From contig JAKFUF010000018.1 of the NCBI GenBank assembly GCA_021732845.1, forward strand, positions 16,777-80,776: 64,000 bases of DNA, read 5' to 3'. Positions 9,123-16,831 of this stretch are shown piece after piece. Each line of letters starts with the position of its first letter. The first letter of the stretch is position 1. This stretch comes from Planctomycetaceae bacterium. GTDB lineage: Bacteria; Planctomycetota; Planctomycetia; Planctomycetales; Planctomycetaceae. A program made the position numbers and the translations under genes. Under the pieces are notes generated by a model. That model did no database searches. It was not told the DNA's origin and saw only the letters and a program-made list of their open reading frames with translations.

Positions 9123-11017
9123 GTCGGTCCCGTGTTTTGTGTGAGCAGCTTGCCAGTGTTCTTCGCCGTCTTTTCACTGGCCGCCGCAATGCGATCCTGT
9201 ACCGTTCCACCGCCAAACAGCCCGCGAACGGCTGCCCCACTGAATGTTCCAACGCTGGAAGCGCGTTGACGCAGGTTCTCCAAGCTCGGGACCGCCGTAG
9301 CGTTCGGCCCCGTGCCAAACTTGCGGTTCGCCCGCACTTCTTCAGCCTTCTTGGCGGCCGTCGCTCTCGCGTCCGCGAATTCCTTCCCGGCCTCTTCCGC
9401 CGCCTTCCGTGTCGACCGGAGCGATTCGTTATTCGTCCGCTCCCGCTCATCCCGGTCGCGCTGGTTCTGCTCGACGATCTCCTGCCGAGCCCCCTGGCGT
9501 TCCTGCTCGATCTCCTGCCGGCGCTCCGTGTGTTTGCTGGAGGCCTTCGCCTGCTCTCGCTGAAAATCTTCGTCCAGAATTTGCGAAGCCCCTTCAACGT
9601 CGATGCTCTTGTCGAAGTATTGCAGCACCCGCAACACGCCCTTGCTGATCGCGTTCTGCGTGCTATACCACGTCCGCTGGAAGGTGTTCATCAGATCCAG
9701 CCAGCCCGTTTGAATGCCAGCCCATGCGTCGGTGAACATCAACGCCAGGCCCGACACGGCATCGGCCCATGTCGACAGGAAGAACTCTTTCGCCCCGGTC
9801 CAGACTTCATTGACCTGGTGGACGCCTTCGGTCCAAACGACCATCAGTGCGGACCATGCCACTTTGCCAGCCAGTGCCAGGTCACCCGCGGCCAGTGCGT
9901 CAGAGATTCCACCAAACACCTCCGTGGCGAACGCGGCCAGCTTTCCGAACTCTGTCATCAGCACCTTGACCGTCTCGGACCCAGCCCCGGAAAAGTACAG
10001 CACCGCCGCCGTCACGCCCGTCACCGCCACCAGCACCAGCCCAAGGGGAGAAATCAGGAACGTGAACGCCCCGGCCAGCAGCCCGCAGACCGATGCCGCC
10101 GCCGCCAGGATGGTGCCGAATGCCCCAATAACCGCCCCGGCCCCGAGGATCGCCGCCCCGATCGCCGTGACAGCCACGCCCGCCGCCGCCACGGCCGCCG
10201 CAATCTTGGCAATCGTGACGATCGTTTCACGGTTCGCCTTCGCAAATTGAATGATCTCAGCGGTAATTTCCGTCGCCGCGCTCACGATCTCCGTGAAGGT
10301 CGGTGCCATTGCCGCCCCGATCACGTTCACGACGCCCATTGCGGTCTGAGTGAGCGTTGACCATGCGCTGGACAGCTTTTGAGCCGATGCAGCATCCTCC
10401 CCCGACATGACGATTCCGAGTCGCTTGGCTTCCGCCCGCATTTCCTTCAGGCCGGCAGAACCCCGGCTGAGCATCGGCAGCAACTGCTGGGCAGATCCCC
10501 CGAGTAGCTTGGTTGCCGCCGCCGCCCGCTGTGCTGGGTTGCTGATCTTGGCCAGCCCGTCCGCGATTGACTCCAGCTTCTGCTCTGGCGTCATCTTCTG
10601 AACTTCAGTCCAGGACAAGCCCACCTTGCGGAATGCCAGCTCCGCTTCCAGTGATCCCTGTGCCGCGTCCAGCATCACGTTATTGACGTTGCCCAGTGCC
10701 CCTTCGACTGTTTCAAGACTTGCGCCCGACACTTGCGCGGCGTGGCTCAGTTCCGAGAGGGATTCCACGGCAATGCCGGTTCGCTGCGACATGAGCTGCA
10801 GCGCGGTGCCGTTCTGGGCGAACAGCGTCGCCGCAGTGGCCAGGCCGGTGAGAACGGATCCGCCAATCGCCTGCAGCCCGGCCCCGGCTGCCGCCACACG
10901 CTTGCCCCAGGCGTTGACCTCCTTTTCGGCAGACCGCATGCCGCGCACGAGGGGACTGGTTTCTGCGAAGAACTCGTAGAACGCTCGCCCCGCCTTGATT
11001 GCGCCAGTTGTCGCCAC
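9113..11017 (-). CDS. tail tape measure protein
   Basis: 634 residues. The N-terminal 250 residues have the typical tape-measure opening (GRAFYEFFAETSPLVRGMRSAEKEV, GTALQLMSQRTGIAVESLSELS, KLLGGSAQQLLPML). Residues about 265-345 form a long very hydrophobic Ala/Gly-rich segment, and about 485-575 a highly charged coiled coil (QEIEQERQGARQEIVEQNQR). It sets tail length and is ejected with DNA. The preceding chaperone pair and the following Dit-like gene are the expected neighbours. At 634 residues it is short for this family, so the tail should be short if the usual length relation holds. Confidence 0.88.
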   Translation of the reverse strand: MATTGAIKAGRAFYEFFAETSPLVRGMRSAEKEVNAWGKRVAAAGAGLQAIGGSVLTGLATAATLFAQNGTALQLMSQRTGIAVESLSELSHAAQVSGASLETVEGALGNVNNVMLDAAQGSLEAELAFRKVGLSWTEVQKMTPEQKLESIADGLAKISNPAQRAAAATKLLGGSAQQLLPMLSRGSAGLKEMRAEAKRLGIVMSGEDAASAQKLSSAWSTLTQTAMGVVNVIGAAMAPTFTEIVSAATEITAEIIQFAKANRETIVTIAKIAAAVAAAGVAVTAIGAAILGAGAVIGAFGTILAAAASVCGLLAGAFTFLISPLGLVLVAVTGVTAAVLYFSGAGSETVKVLMTEFGKLAAFATEVFGGISDALAAGDLALAGKVAWSALMVVWTEGVHQVNEVWTGAKEFFLSTWADAVSGLALMFTDAWAGIQTGWLDLMNTFQRTWYSTQNAISKGVLRVLQYFDKSIDVEGASQILDEDFQREQAKASSKHTERRQEIEQERQGARQEIVEQNQRDRDERERTNNESLRSTRKAAEEAGKEFADARATAAKKAEEVRANRKFGTGPNATAVPSLENLRQRASSVGTFSGAAVRGLFGGGTVQDRIAAASEKTAKNTGKLLTQNTGPTWK

Positions 11018-11020
11018 GCC

Positions 11021-11452
11021 TCACACTCCCACAGCACCAGGTTCCAAAAACACCTTCAACGGCTGCGCCCCGCCCTTCTTTGCCACGGGAGCCACGCCCG
11101 CCGGCTTCGCCTTCTTCTCCAGCGGGTAGGGATGGAAGCTGGCTCGCGTCGTCTCATCCTTGCTGACGTGTGTGTTGAACAGCATCGACAGCAGATCGGC
11201 GGTTTGGTTCCACTGGTGCCGGAGTCGCCAGATCGCCGCTTCCTCCAGTTGCCGCCAGGTCCACTCCCAAGGCAGCACCCCCAGCACACCCGAGTACTGC
11301 CAGATCAGTTCCCAACCGGTGGCAATCGCTTCCTCAGTTCCTCCACGGGATCCACCGCTGCCACCCGCGATGTCGCTTCCTTGACCACGGCTTCCGCCAG
11401 TTCCTGTCCCTTCTCGATCACGACCGCCACTTCCTCGCGTCCCTGCTGGCGG
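11021..11452 (-). CDS. tail assembly chaperone, -1 frame extension (GT-like)
   Basis: The frame has no stop from the slippery site at 11452-11458 down to 11021, giving 143 codons. It begins as a Gly/Ser-rich linker and becomes a conserved-looking domain (GWELIWQYSGVLGVLPWEW, then WRLRHQWNQTADLLSM) typical of the second part of phage tail chaperones. An internal GTG at 11287 would start inside this domain and lose the conserved GWELIWQY segment, so expression by frameshift fits better. The fusion would be about 242 residues. The gene sits directly before the tape measure, as GT does in lambda. Confidence 0.72.
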   Translation of the reverse strand, partial: PPAGTRGSGGRDREGTGTGGSRGQGSDIAGGSGGSRGGTEEAIATGWELIWQYSGVLGVLPWEWTWRQLEEAAIWRLRHQWNQTADLLSMLFNTHVSKDETTRASFHPYPLEKKAKPAGVAPVAKKGGAQPLKVFLEPGAVGV

Positions 11453-11748
11453 AAAAAATCCCGGAGTTCATCCCAGAATGCCTTCGTGGCTCCCTGAACC
11501 TCCGTGCCGCCCAGCGACCGGCCAAACTGCTCTGGGGTCACCTCGAACTTCTTCGCCTGATCTTCAACGCACACCCAGATAACACCGATCAACAGAATCA
11601 TGTCGACGTGAAGGCGGGACACTAGCGGCGTTTCGCCAGTGTTCATGTCCATCAAGTCAATCTTCAATTCCTCGCGGACGCGCTGCACATCCCAAACGGT
11701 GATGCGAAGCTGCCACTCCCGGCCGGTGATGTCTCGAAAGGTCCTCAT
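11305..11748 (-). CDS. tail assembly chaperone (G-like)
   Basis: 147 residues from ATG 11748. It opens RTFRDITGREWQLRITVWDVQRVREEL, the usual start of the N-terminal domain of phage tail chaperones, and includes a DLMDMN and SRLHVDMILLIGVIWV helix pair. Residues 97-99 (DFF) are encoded by the slippery T TTT TTC heptamer, where a fraction of ribosomes probably shift to the -1 frame. The in-frame product continues to 11305 as a charged helical tail. Chaperones of this type coat the tape measure during tail assembly and are absent from virions. Confidence 0.72.
   Translation of the reverse strand: MRTFRDITGREWQLRITVWDVQRVREELKIDLMDMNTGETPLVSRLHVDMILLIGVIWVCVEDQAKKFEVTPEQFGRSLGGTEVQGATKAFWDELRDFFRQQGREEVAVVIEKGQELAEAVVKEATSRVAAVDPVEELRKRLPPVGN
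11452..11458 (-). promoter_or_regulatory. -1 ribosomal frameshift site TTTTTTC
   Basis: On the minus strand the coding frame reads GAT TTT TTC, so the heptamer T_TTT_TTC is in the X_XXY_YYZ phase that permits tandem slippage by -1. The new frame remains open for 143 codons into the conserved second chaperone domain. I did not identify a definite downstream pseudoknot. Confidence 0.7.
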
Positions 11749-11793
11749 GATTCCCCATTGCGACAGATGTTATGAACCTCGGAGCTTCCGGCC

Positions 11794-12261
11794 TCACGCC
11801 GTGACGGACACCAGCGCCCCTTCGGAGTCGACCGCCACATACTCTGGCGGGTGAGCGGACGGGTAAGGCTTCATGCTGACGCTGGTGATGCAGCCGGTCG
11901 TGAGCGTTTGCGGCGTGTTGAACTTGCCGACGCCCATCATCGCGCGAAGGCCTTCCGTCCCCTCCGTCTCCACATCGCCGTCGCCCACGAACATCGGCAG
12001 CGGTGTGTTGTTCAGGAACGCATCCCGAATGGCTTGGAACTTGGTGTCGGTCGGGTCATAGACCATGTCGAATTCGATGGACGCCTTGGCCAGCGTAAAC
12101 ACGACCTCTTCGTAACCGCCGCCGCCCCGACGCGACATGTCCGCTTCGGTCCGTTCGATATTCAGCGTCAGGTCACGGCAGTTTTCCACCTGCTCGAACG
12201 TGGGATCGGCGTAGTCATCGTCCACGTCGATGTACAGGATGCAGTTCATGCCGATTTTCAT
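11794..12261 (-). CDS. major tail tube protein, paralogue 1
   Basis: 155 residues of the phage tail-tube type. It shares with the 12374-12808 gene the opening KIGMNC, an ERTEAD.S.RGGGG segment, the MGVGKFN motif and a C-terminal MKPYPSA..P..V strand. The ATG (12261) overlaps the stop of a 38-codon frame as ATGA. Tail-tube subunits stack as hexamers to form the shaft. Which paralogue forms the shaft cannot be told from sequence; the other may be a tube terminator, decoration or alternative subunit. Confidence 0.7.
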   Translation of the reverse strand: MKIGMNCILYIDVDDDYADPTFEQVENCRDLTLNIERTEADMSRRGGGGYEEVVFTLAKASIEFDMVYDPTDTKFQAIRDAFLNNTPLPMFVGDGDVETEGTEGLRAMMGVGKFNTPQTLTTGCITSVSMKPYPSAHPPEYVAVDSEGALVSVTA

Positions 12262-12374
12262 TGTCGCCGCCTCGCTTTCCGAACAGCCTTTACTGCATTA
12301 ACGAATGCCGCGACAAACAGCGTGCCAGCCACTGCCAGCACGCCGAGCCCGGCGACAACTGCGAGCGCGAACAT
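12258..12374 (-). CDS. 38-residue single-pass membrane peptide
   Basis: The frame starts at ATG 12374, overlapping the upstream tail-tube stop as TGATG, and ends at 12258, overlapping the next start as ATGA. Both junctions are typical of translational coupling. The peptide is MFALAVVAGLGVLAVAGTLF followed by VAAFVNAV and a basic tail KAVRKARRRQ: one transmembrane helix with a positively charged C terminus. Nothing in the sequence fixes a function; a holin-like or assembly role is possible. Confidence 0.6.
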   Translation of the reverse strand: MFALAVVAGLGVLAVAGTLFVAAFVNAVKAVRKARRRQ

Positions 12375-12808
12375 CAGATCGTCACCCAGGCCGGGTTATT
12401 GGCGCTGGGGTAGGGCTTCAGGCTGATCGCCGCCGCCGCGATCCCGGCCAGCGGTTCCGCCCGGTTGAACTTGCCGACGCCCATCGTCGCCCGGACACCC
12501 TGCGAACCGCTCGAATTGGCACCGTCCAGTGCCATGAACTCGATCGGCGTGTTGGCGAAGAACGCCGCGCGGATCGCCGCGAAACCAGCGTCGGCGGTGT
12601 CCCAGACCATGTCCGCTTCGACGTTGATTTTCATCAGCGTCCACATGACGTTCTCGAACCCGCCGCCGCCACGGTAGGACGCATCCGCTTCTGTTCGCTC
12701 GCAGCTCAGCGTGGCATCGCGCACGGTTGGCACTTCCACCCAGGTAGGCGAGCCGTATGAGCCAGTGTTGCGGAACAACTTGCAGTTCATCCCGATTTTT
12801 TGCGACAT
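12374..12808 (-). CDS. major tail tube protein, paralogue 2
   Basis: 144 residues from ATG 12808 (MSQKIGMNCKLF); a longer frame to 12895 would add only a basic non-conserved stretch that overlaps the next gene. It shares the ERTEADASYRGGGGFE, TMGVGKFNRAEPL and LKPYPSANNPAWV motifs with the 11794-12261 protein, so the pair arose by duplication. Identity by eye is well below half, so the duplication is old. The gene is coupled through a TGATG junction to the small membrane peptide. Confidence 0.7.
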   Translation of the reverse strand: MSQKIGMNCKLFRNTGSYGSPTWVEVPTVRDATLSCERTEADASYRGGGGFENVMWTLMKINVEADMVWDTADAGFAAIRAAFFANTPIEFMALDGANSSGSQGVRATMGVGKFNRAEPLAGIAAAAISLKPYPSANNPAWVTI

Positions 12809-12818
12809 CATCCACCTT

Positions 12819-13259
12819 TCAGACTGAACCCCAAATTTCGTCCCGCTTCTTCTCACCCGCTTTCGCCGCCGGCCCCATGTAGGGTCGCGCGGCAATCGTG
12901 ACTGTCACCCATCGCCCGCCCTTGCGGACACGCATCGTCCCGCCCTCTTCCAGGGTTCGCGGGATGTCCGGCCCCGACTTCGCGTTCAGCTTCTCCGGAC
13001 CAATGACTACTGAGCGAGCCCCCATGTCGTAGGCATAGTAAATCCGATCCTTCAGCAGCCCTGTTCGCGACTTTGGCGGATCTCCCGGACTGCTTGGGGG
13101 CTCTCCCGGCTTGGCCCGCTTGATGCTGTTCCTGGCAGACTTCCGGATGTACCCGCCGTAGTAACCGAGAACCTTTCGTAACTTTTGGTCAAGTTGTTTG
13201 ATGACCGCCGTGCGGTCGAAGAAGTTCGCCTTCATCGCACTTTGGCGGATTGCGATCAT
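12819..13259 (-). CDS. HK97 gp10-like tail completion protein
   Basis: 146 residues. The central SRTGLLKDRIYYAYD strand preceded by the PGEPPSSPGDPPKS loop and the closing ARPYMGPAAK segment are typical of HK97 gp10-like (minor tail/neck) proteins. ATG 13259 overlaps the upstream stop as ATGA, which fixes the start better than the internal ATG 13235. The basic N-terminal helix (LDQKLRKVLGYYGGYIRKSARNS) is also typical. It acts at the head-tail junction. Confidence 0.65.
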   Translation of the reverse strand: MIAIRQSAMKANFFDRTAVIKQLDQKLRKVLGYYGGYIRKSARNSIKRAKPGEPPSSPGDPPKSRTGLLKDRIYYAYDMGARSVVIGPEKLNAKSGPDIPRTLEEGGTMRVRKGGRWVTVTIAARPYMGPAAKAGEKKRDEIWGSV

Positions 13260-13750
13260 TTCGTATAAACCGCCAAGAAATTGAGCCTGACAATTCCCAC
13301 ATACATGCCCTTCGCCATGTCCTGCGGGCTCCAGGGGGTTCGAATATCAATTCCCGTCAACGTGTCGGACACTCCGGTCAATGCAATGCCGTGAAAGTAC
13401 TCGGCAAACTCTTCCAACAAATTGGCATAGGGGTCGACCAGTTCCGGGTCGGTGCCGTTCACTCGCACATGCACGCCGATGTCGATTTTGCTGTCGGATT
13501 GCAGGTACTTTGTTCGTGCCGCCTGACTCAGTTCCTTCTCGGCGGAAACAACCGAAACTTTCATTTCGGTCAACTCCTCCACCTCGAAGCGTGGCAAATA
13601 GCGACGAACGGCCACGAACGGCAGACTGAACTGGCTGGCCAGTGCCGCCGTATTCAGGTCCTTCGTAACTGCATCTGCAACCTCGCTGAGTCTCGACACG
13701 CTGCACCCCTCATAATCAAACCCGACCGGTGCGGCTGAATGCCGCTGCAT
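13256..13750 (-). CDS. neck or tail-terminator protein
   Basis: 164 residues with an alpha/beta pattern (DAVTKDLNTAA, FAVRRYLPRFEVEELTEMKVSVVSA, then DIGVHVRV and GMYVGIVRLNFLAVYT) that resembles phage tail-terminator or minor capsid proteins. In tailed phages the gene between gp10-like and the tail tube or connectors usually has this role. It overlaps the gp10-like gene by 4 bp. The assignment is by pattern and order. Confidence 0.55.
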   Translation of the reverse strand: MQRHSAAPVGFDYEGCSVSRLSEVADAVTKDLNTAALASQFSLPFVAVRRYLPRFEVEELTEMKVSVVSAEKELSQAARTKYLQSDSKIDIGVHVRVNGTDPELVDPYANLLEEFAEYFHGIALTGVSDTLTGIDIRTPWSPQDMAKGMYVGIVRLNFLAVYTK

Positions 13751-13790
13751 GGTCTTCCGTCTCCGGCATGCCCGGTCGGGCTTCCGAGTC

Positions 13791-14018
13791 TCACTTGGCC
13801 AGATCGGCGGCCGTGAAATCGACGTAGAACTCTTTTCCGGGAATGAACTGTTCCGCAGCGGCTTTGTTGACCGTCGCCAGTTCGATCTTGCCCCCCGGCG
13901 TGTACTTGTAGAACTCTTTGTTCTCGGTCGATTCTCCAGTCACCGGGAACAGAGTGATCGACGCGCCACTGACGTTGTGTGTGACGGCTTCGACTTTGAA
14001 CTTCGCGCGAACTGCCAT
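13791..14018 (-). CDS. small phage protein
   Basis: 75 residues forming alternating strands (AKFKVEAVTHNVSGASITLFPV, KEFYVDFTAADLAK). Short proteins with this opening occur in many phage structural clusters and probably form a small beta-barrel. A purine-rich stretch precedes ATG 14018. No function is known to me. Confidence 0.55.
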   Translation of the reverse strand: MAVRAKFKVEAVTHNVSGASITLFPVTGESTENKEFYKYTPGGKIELATVNKAAAEQFIPGKEFYVDFTAADLAK

Positions 14019-14039
14019 TGGTACCCACCTTGTGAAAAG

Positions 14040-14771
14040 TTACGAACGCCCGACCAACTGCCACTGCAGCCGGCCGTTGTGCAGGTCACTATGTGCGGCC
14101 AGCAGTTGCGGCCAACTCAGGCTGTTGAGCCACTGCCAACCAAACCCGCCGTGTTCCGCGTACAGGTGCCAGATGATCCGGCGGCGGCTTGGCGGATCGA
14201 CGGTGTATTCAGTGCCCACGAACGTCGACGGGTATCCGCCCCGCTGTGCCGTCTGCTGCGGCTGCACCTGGCGGGCCGCTGCCTGAGCCACGGCCTTCGC
14301 TGGTGTGTTGTACGCAGCCACGATGTCTTCCGCTGTCGGCAGCTTCGGGTTCTGCTCTGTCCACTGGAGGACTGCGATCGGCTTGCCCAGGTCCAGAACG
14401 ACGACGGCCGGAATCTTGGTGACGCCGTACTGGTCGCAAAGCTTGTCGAAGGCTTCCTTGTCGCTGTCCCCGATGTGGTGGATGTGATCGCGCGGCCCGG
14501 TCCCGAACTTCCATTTCCAGGCCAGCAGCTTCGGCTTCTCCACCCGATCGAAGGTTTTGCAGCCCGCACACCATGTCGTCGACAGCAGCAGGACTTTCCG
14601 CCGCCACGGACGGACAGGCACCGCTGCGACTTCCGCCGCGCCATGGTCTGTTACGATCAATGGCGTCGCCTGTGCGGCTCCGTGGTCTGTGACGACCAGT
14701 TCTGCCCGCGCGATGCACGCCAGCCCCATGGCGCTGAGTGTCGCCAGTCCGAATTCCCGCCGGTTGATCAC
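14040..14771 (-). CDS. Tat-exported thioredoxin-fold protein
   Basis: 243 residues from GTG 14771 with GGGGAGG just upstream; the start overlaps the previous stop as GTGA. The N terminus has a twin-arginine export pattern (NRREFGL followed by ATLSAMGLACIARA). After two copies of a VVTDHGAA repeat comes a thioredoxin fold with active site WCAGC at about 66-70 and the cis-Pro motif KIPAVVVLD near 120. The last 60 residues (GYPSTFVG, WPQLLAAHSDLHNG) form an extra domain seen with exported planctomycete proteins. Predicted location is periplasmic. An exported oxidoreductase inside a virion gene cluster is unusual. Confidence 0.72.
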   Translation of the reverse strand: MINRREFGLATLSAMGLACIARAELVVTDHGAAQATPLIVTDHGAAEVAAVPVRPWRRKVLLLSTTWCAGCKTFDRVEKPKLLAWKWKFGTGPRDHIHHIGDSDKEAFDKLCDQYGVTKIPAVVVLDLGKPIAVLQWTEQNPKLPTAEDIVAAYNTPAKAVAQAAARQVQPQQTAQRGGYPSTFVGTEYTVDPPSRRRIIWHLYAEHGGFGWQWLNSLSWPQLLAAHSDLHNGRLQWQLVGRS

Positions 14772-15568
14772 AGTGCCTCCCCGATTGCCGACACGGACCG
14801 GGGGAACACCCAGTCATCGGCCAAGAGCATGTTGCCCCGCATCACCACCCATTCTGCCTGCCCTGGCCATTGGTTGCGGGTGCGAATTGCAACCTGGCCG
14901 TCCAGCCAGATCGCTTCCACATCGGCAGTCTCGTGTTCCCAGGCCATGCGGCCCCCGCCACCGGGAATCCGCCGCAGCAGCAGGGAGACGGCTTGATCCA
15001 AATTGCGGGGCTGGCACTCCGTCCAGTTCTCGACACGGACCTGCAGGGCCCGCTCTTTGTTGGCAGCCGTGGCGTACTTCCGGTTCAGTGCGTTTTCCGG
15101 CCAGTACTTGTCCGCCACGACACCATTCGCTGCGATCCAGCGGACAGCGTCACGGCCCCAGCCGCCCACATTGCGGAACCCGGTCACCTGCGCGGCCACG
15201 CTGGTGGCGGACAGGCTGACCAGCTTGTTGTGCAATTGCGCGTACAGGATCTCAATGGGGTGGACGATGCCGAACGACCAGCAGAAATTCACCTCGATTT
15301 GCTTCTTCGGTGGCAGCTTCACCGCCGCGATCCGGTCCGACAGCCGGGTTTTGGTTTGCTCCGCGTCCTTGATCCAGTATTCCCACTCGCTCCGCGGAAT
15401 GAGCAGTTCCGGGTCAAACGGATCCGCACTTACCCCGTAGGCATAGGGAGCGTTGCCGCGCAGATTCAGGTCCAGGCCGCGGGACACACCTTCCGGGTTC
15501 AAGATGTGCGATGGCGAGTCATCATCGACGATGATTTCGCCCTTCAGCAGTTGAGAGGTGAAGCTCAT
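14768..15568 (-). CDS. papain-like cysteine peptidase
   Basis: 266 residues. The stretch NFCWSFGIVHP at about 95 has the Cys-Trp-Ser-Phe arrangement of the papain active-site helix, followed about 45 residues later by FRNVGGWGRDAVRWIAANGVV, matching the GG-containing subsite loop and helix of C1 peptidases, and then a YWPEN segment. The C-terminal part supplies candidate His (MAWEHETADV) and Asn (RNQWPG) residues. No signal peptide or prodomain is seen. It overlaps the Tat-thioredoxin gene by 4 bp. The substrate is unknown; capsid maturation, tail processing or a host target are possible. Confidence 0.68.
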   Translation of the reverse strand: MSFTSQLLKGEIIVDDDSPSHILNPEGVSRGLDLNLRGNAPYAYGVSADPFDPELLIPRSEWEYWIKDAEQTKTRLSDRIAAVKLPPKKQIEVNFCWSFGIVHPIEILYAQLHNKLVSLSATSVAAQVTGFRNVGGWGRDAVRWIAANGVVADKYWPENALNRKYATAANKERALQVRVENWTECQPRNLDQAVSLLLRRIPGGGGRMAWEHETADVEAIWLDGQVAIRTRNQWPGQAEWVVMRGNMLLADDWVFPRSVSAIGEAL

Positions 15569-16332
15569 TTGCCACCCGCTTTCAGCAATGCGATCGTTGC
15601 GGCCTCAGTGGCTGGCAAGGGAAACAGCGACACGGCATCCCCACGCTGGATGAACACACACGGTAGCTTCGTTGCCGCATCCGGCTTGGCCAGCGATGCC
15701 TTCGCAGCGGTCCACAACTCCCGCCACGCTGGCGTCTCGTTCTTCAACTGGTCGCGCTTGTCAATGTCCCGATCCCACTTCCGCCACTCGGCCCGCCCGG
15801 TACCAGACTTCGCGCAGACTTCATCCAGCACAGCGTTGACTGCCCCGGAATTCAGAATGGTCAACTGCTCCCGTGTGGCCGTCGGCGGATAGATGAACAG
15901 CACCCGCAAGCCAGTTGCCGGCGTCACGTCCGTCGGACCTGGCGGAACCAGGGGAGGGTCGACCGGTGGAACCAATGGCTCAACTGGCGTTGGCGCTGGA
16001 GGCGGACGAGCACCCTTCAGTTCCGTCGTCATCCGCATCACGACCAGCTTCCCGTTGTCGTGCTGTGCCGCTGCGATGATCTCATAAGGCCCATTGACCG
16101 GCGGCCAGATCAGCAGGCCGGTCGGTGTGACCTCGTGGCCGTCGTCATTGTCCAGGGACGCAGGGACGGACCATGTGGGCTCCACTCCCGCCGGCAGCCC
16201 GACGACAGTGAACTTGGCCTTCTGCCCCAGACGCAGTTCCGCCGGCCCCTCGATGTGAGGGACGACGGGCACCGGCTCGGGCTCGAACGGTGACTGCGGG
16301 AGGCAGAGCAGCAGTAGCAACAGGGCTTGCAC
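15565..16332 (-). CDS. secreted Ig-like/proline-rich protein
   Basis: 255 residues from GTG 16332 with GGAG upstream. The N terminus is a short leucine-rich signal (QALLLLLLCLPQS). Residues about 25-100 look like a bacterial Ig-like fold (GPAELRLGQKAKFTV, GLLIWPP, GPYEIIAAAQ). A Pro-rich linker with PPAPTPVEPLVPP follows. The C-terminal domain resembles a degenerate thioredoxin-like fold (GLRVLFIYPPTATREQL, KLPCVFIQRGD). It overlaps the peptidase gene, forming an exported-protein cassette with it and the thioredoxin gene. Confidence 0.6.
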   Translation of the reverse strand: MQALLLLLLCLPQSPFEPEPVPVVPHIEGPAELRLGQKAKFTVVGLPAGVEPTWSVPASLDNDDGHEVTPTGLLIWPPVNGPYEIIAAAQHDNGKLVVMRMTTELKGARPPPAPTPVEPLVPPVDPPLVPPGPTDVTPATGLRVLFIYPPTATREQLTILNSGAVNAVLDEVCAKSGTGRAEWRKWDRDIDKRDQLKNETPAWRELWTAAKASLAKPDAATKLPCVFIQRGDAVSLFPLPATEAATIALLKAGGK

Positions 16333-16335
16333 GGA

Positions 16336-16728
16336 TCACGCTCCGAGTTCAGCAACACACGAACCGACGACTTCCCGCTGCGACAAACGAACGTGGTCCA
16401 GAATGCCAGTTGCGGTCGCCAAAGCCTGCTGCTTGGCAAACCGCTTCTTGGTTCCCCGTGACTCTTCCATGACCTCTTTTGAGACATGGTTGAGAAGTCC
16501 AGGCTTGTAGCCCTTCACTGGATCCCACTTTGAGGCAACAGCCTCAACCACCTCGTCAGGCGTGTCCGGCTTCAGGCACCCGAACAGCCTTTGCAGAACC
16601 GGCGTGACGATCGCGAGAATCGAAACGAAGTCGATCCCCACCATCGCGGGGGCCGCGCACAGCGCTGTCGCGATCGCGTTCGCCTGAGCGTCAAACTGCG
16701 GAGTTGGCTTCCGTCGTTTCTTGGCCAT
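16336..16728 (-). CDS. hypothetical small protein
   Basis: 130 residues from ATG 16728 (MAKKRRKPTPQ). The longer frame to 16839 would translate the tRNA-like sequence and is rejected. The basic N terminus is followed by one hydrophobic segment (DFVSILAIVTPVLQRLF) and a charged helical C terminus. It could be membrane-associated. It stops 4 bp before the secreted-protein gene. I recognise no family. Confidence 0.5.
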   Translation of the reverse strand: MAKKRRKPTPQFDAQANAIATALCAAPAMVGIDFVSILAIVTPVLQRLFGCLKPDTPDEVVEAVASKWDPVKGYKPGLLNHVSKEVMEESRGTKKRFAKQQALATATGILDHVRLSQREVVGSCVAELGA

Positions 16729-16757
16729 GATGCATGCCTCGAGAAAAATTGACCGAT

Positions 16758-16826
16758 TGGGGAGTGTGGGGGTTGAACCCACTCGTCCAGGCTTATGAGA
16801 CCCGGATGCATACCGACGCACTCCCG
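16758..16826 (-). tRNA. tRNA-like gene, anticodon CAU
   Basis: The 3' part is canonical: T-stem GTGGG/CCCAC with loop TTCAACC, acceptor ACTCCCC pairing with GGGAGT at the 5' end, and an anticodon arm CGGGT-CTCATAA-GCCTG giving anticodon CAU (Met, or Ile if modified). The D-arm is abnormal: only about 15 nt separate acceptor and anticodon stems, with no normal D-stem, and position 1 is C opposite C. It may be a phage tRNA with a reduced D-arm or a decaying tRNA. Confidence 0.5.
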
Positions 16827-16831
16827 ACACT

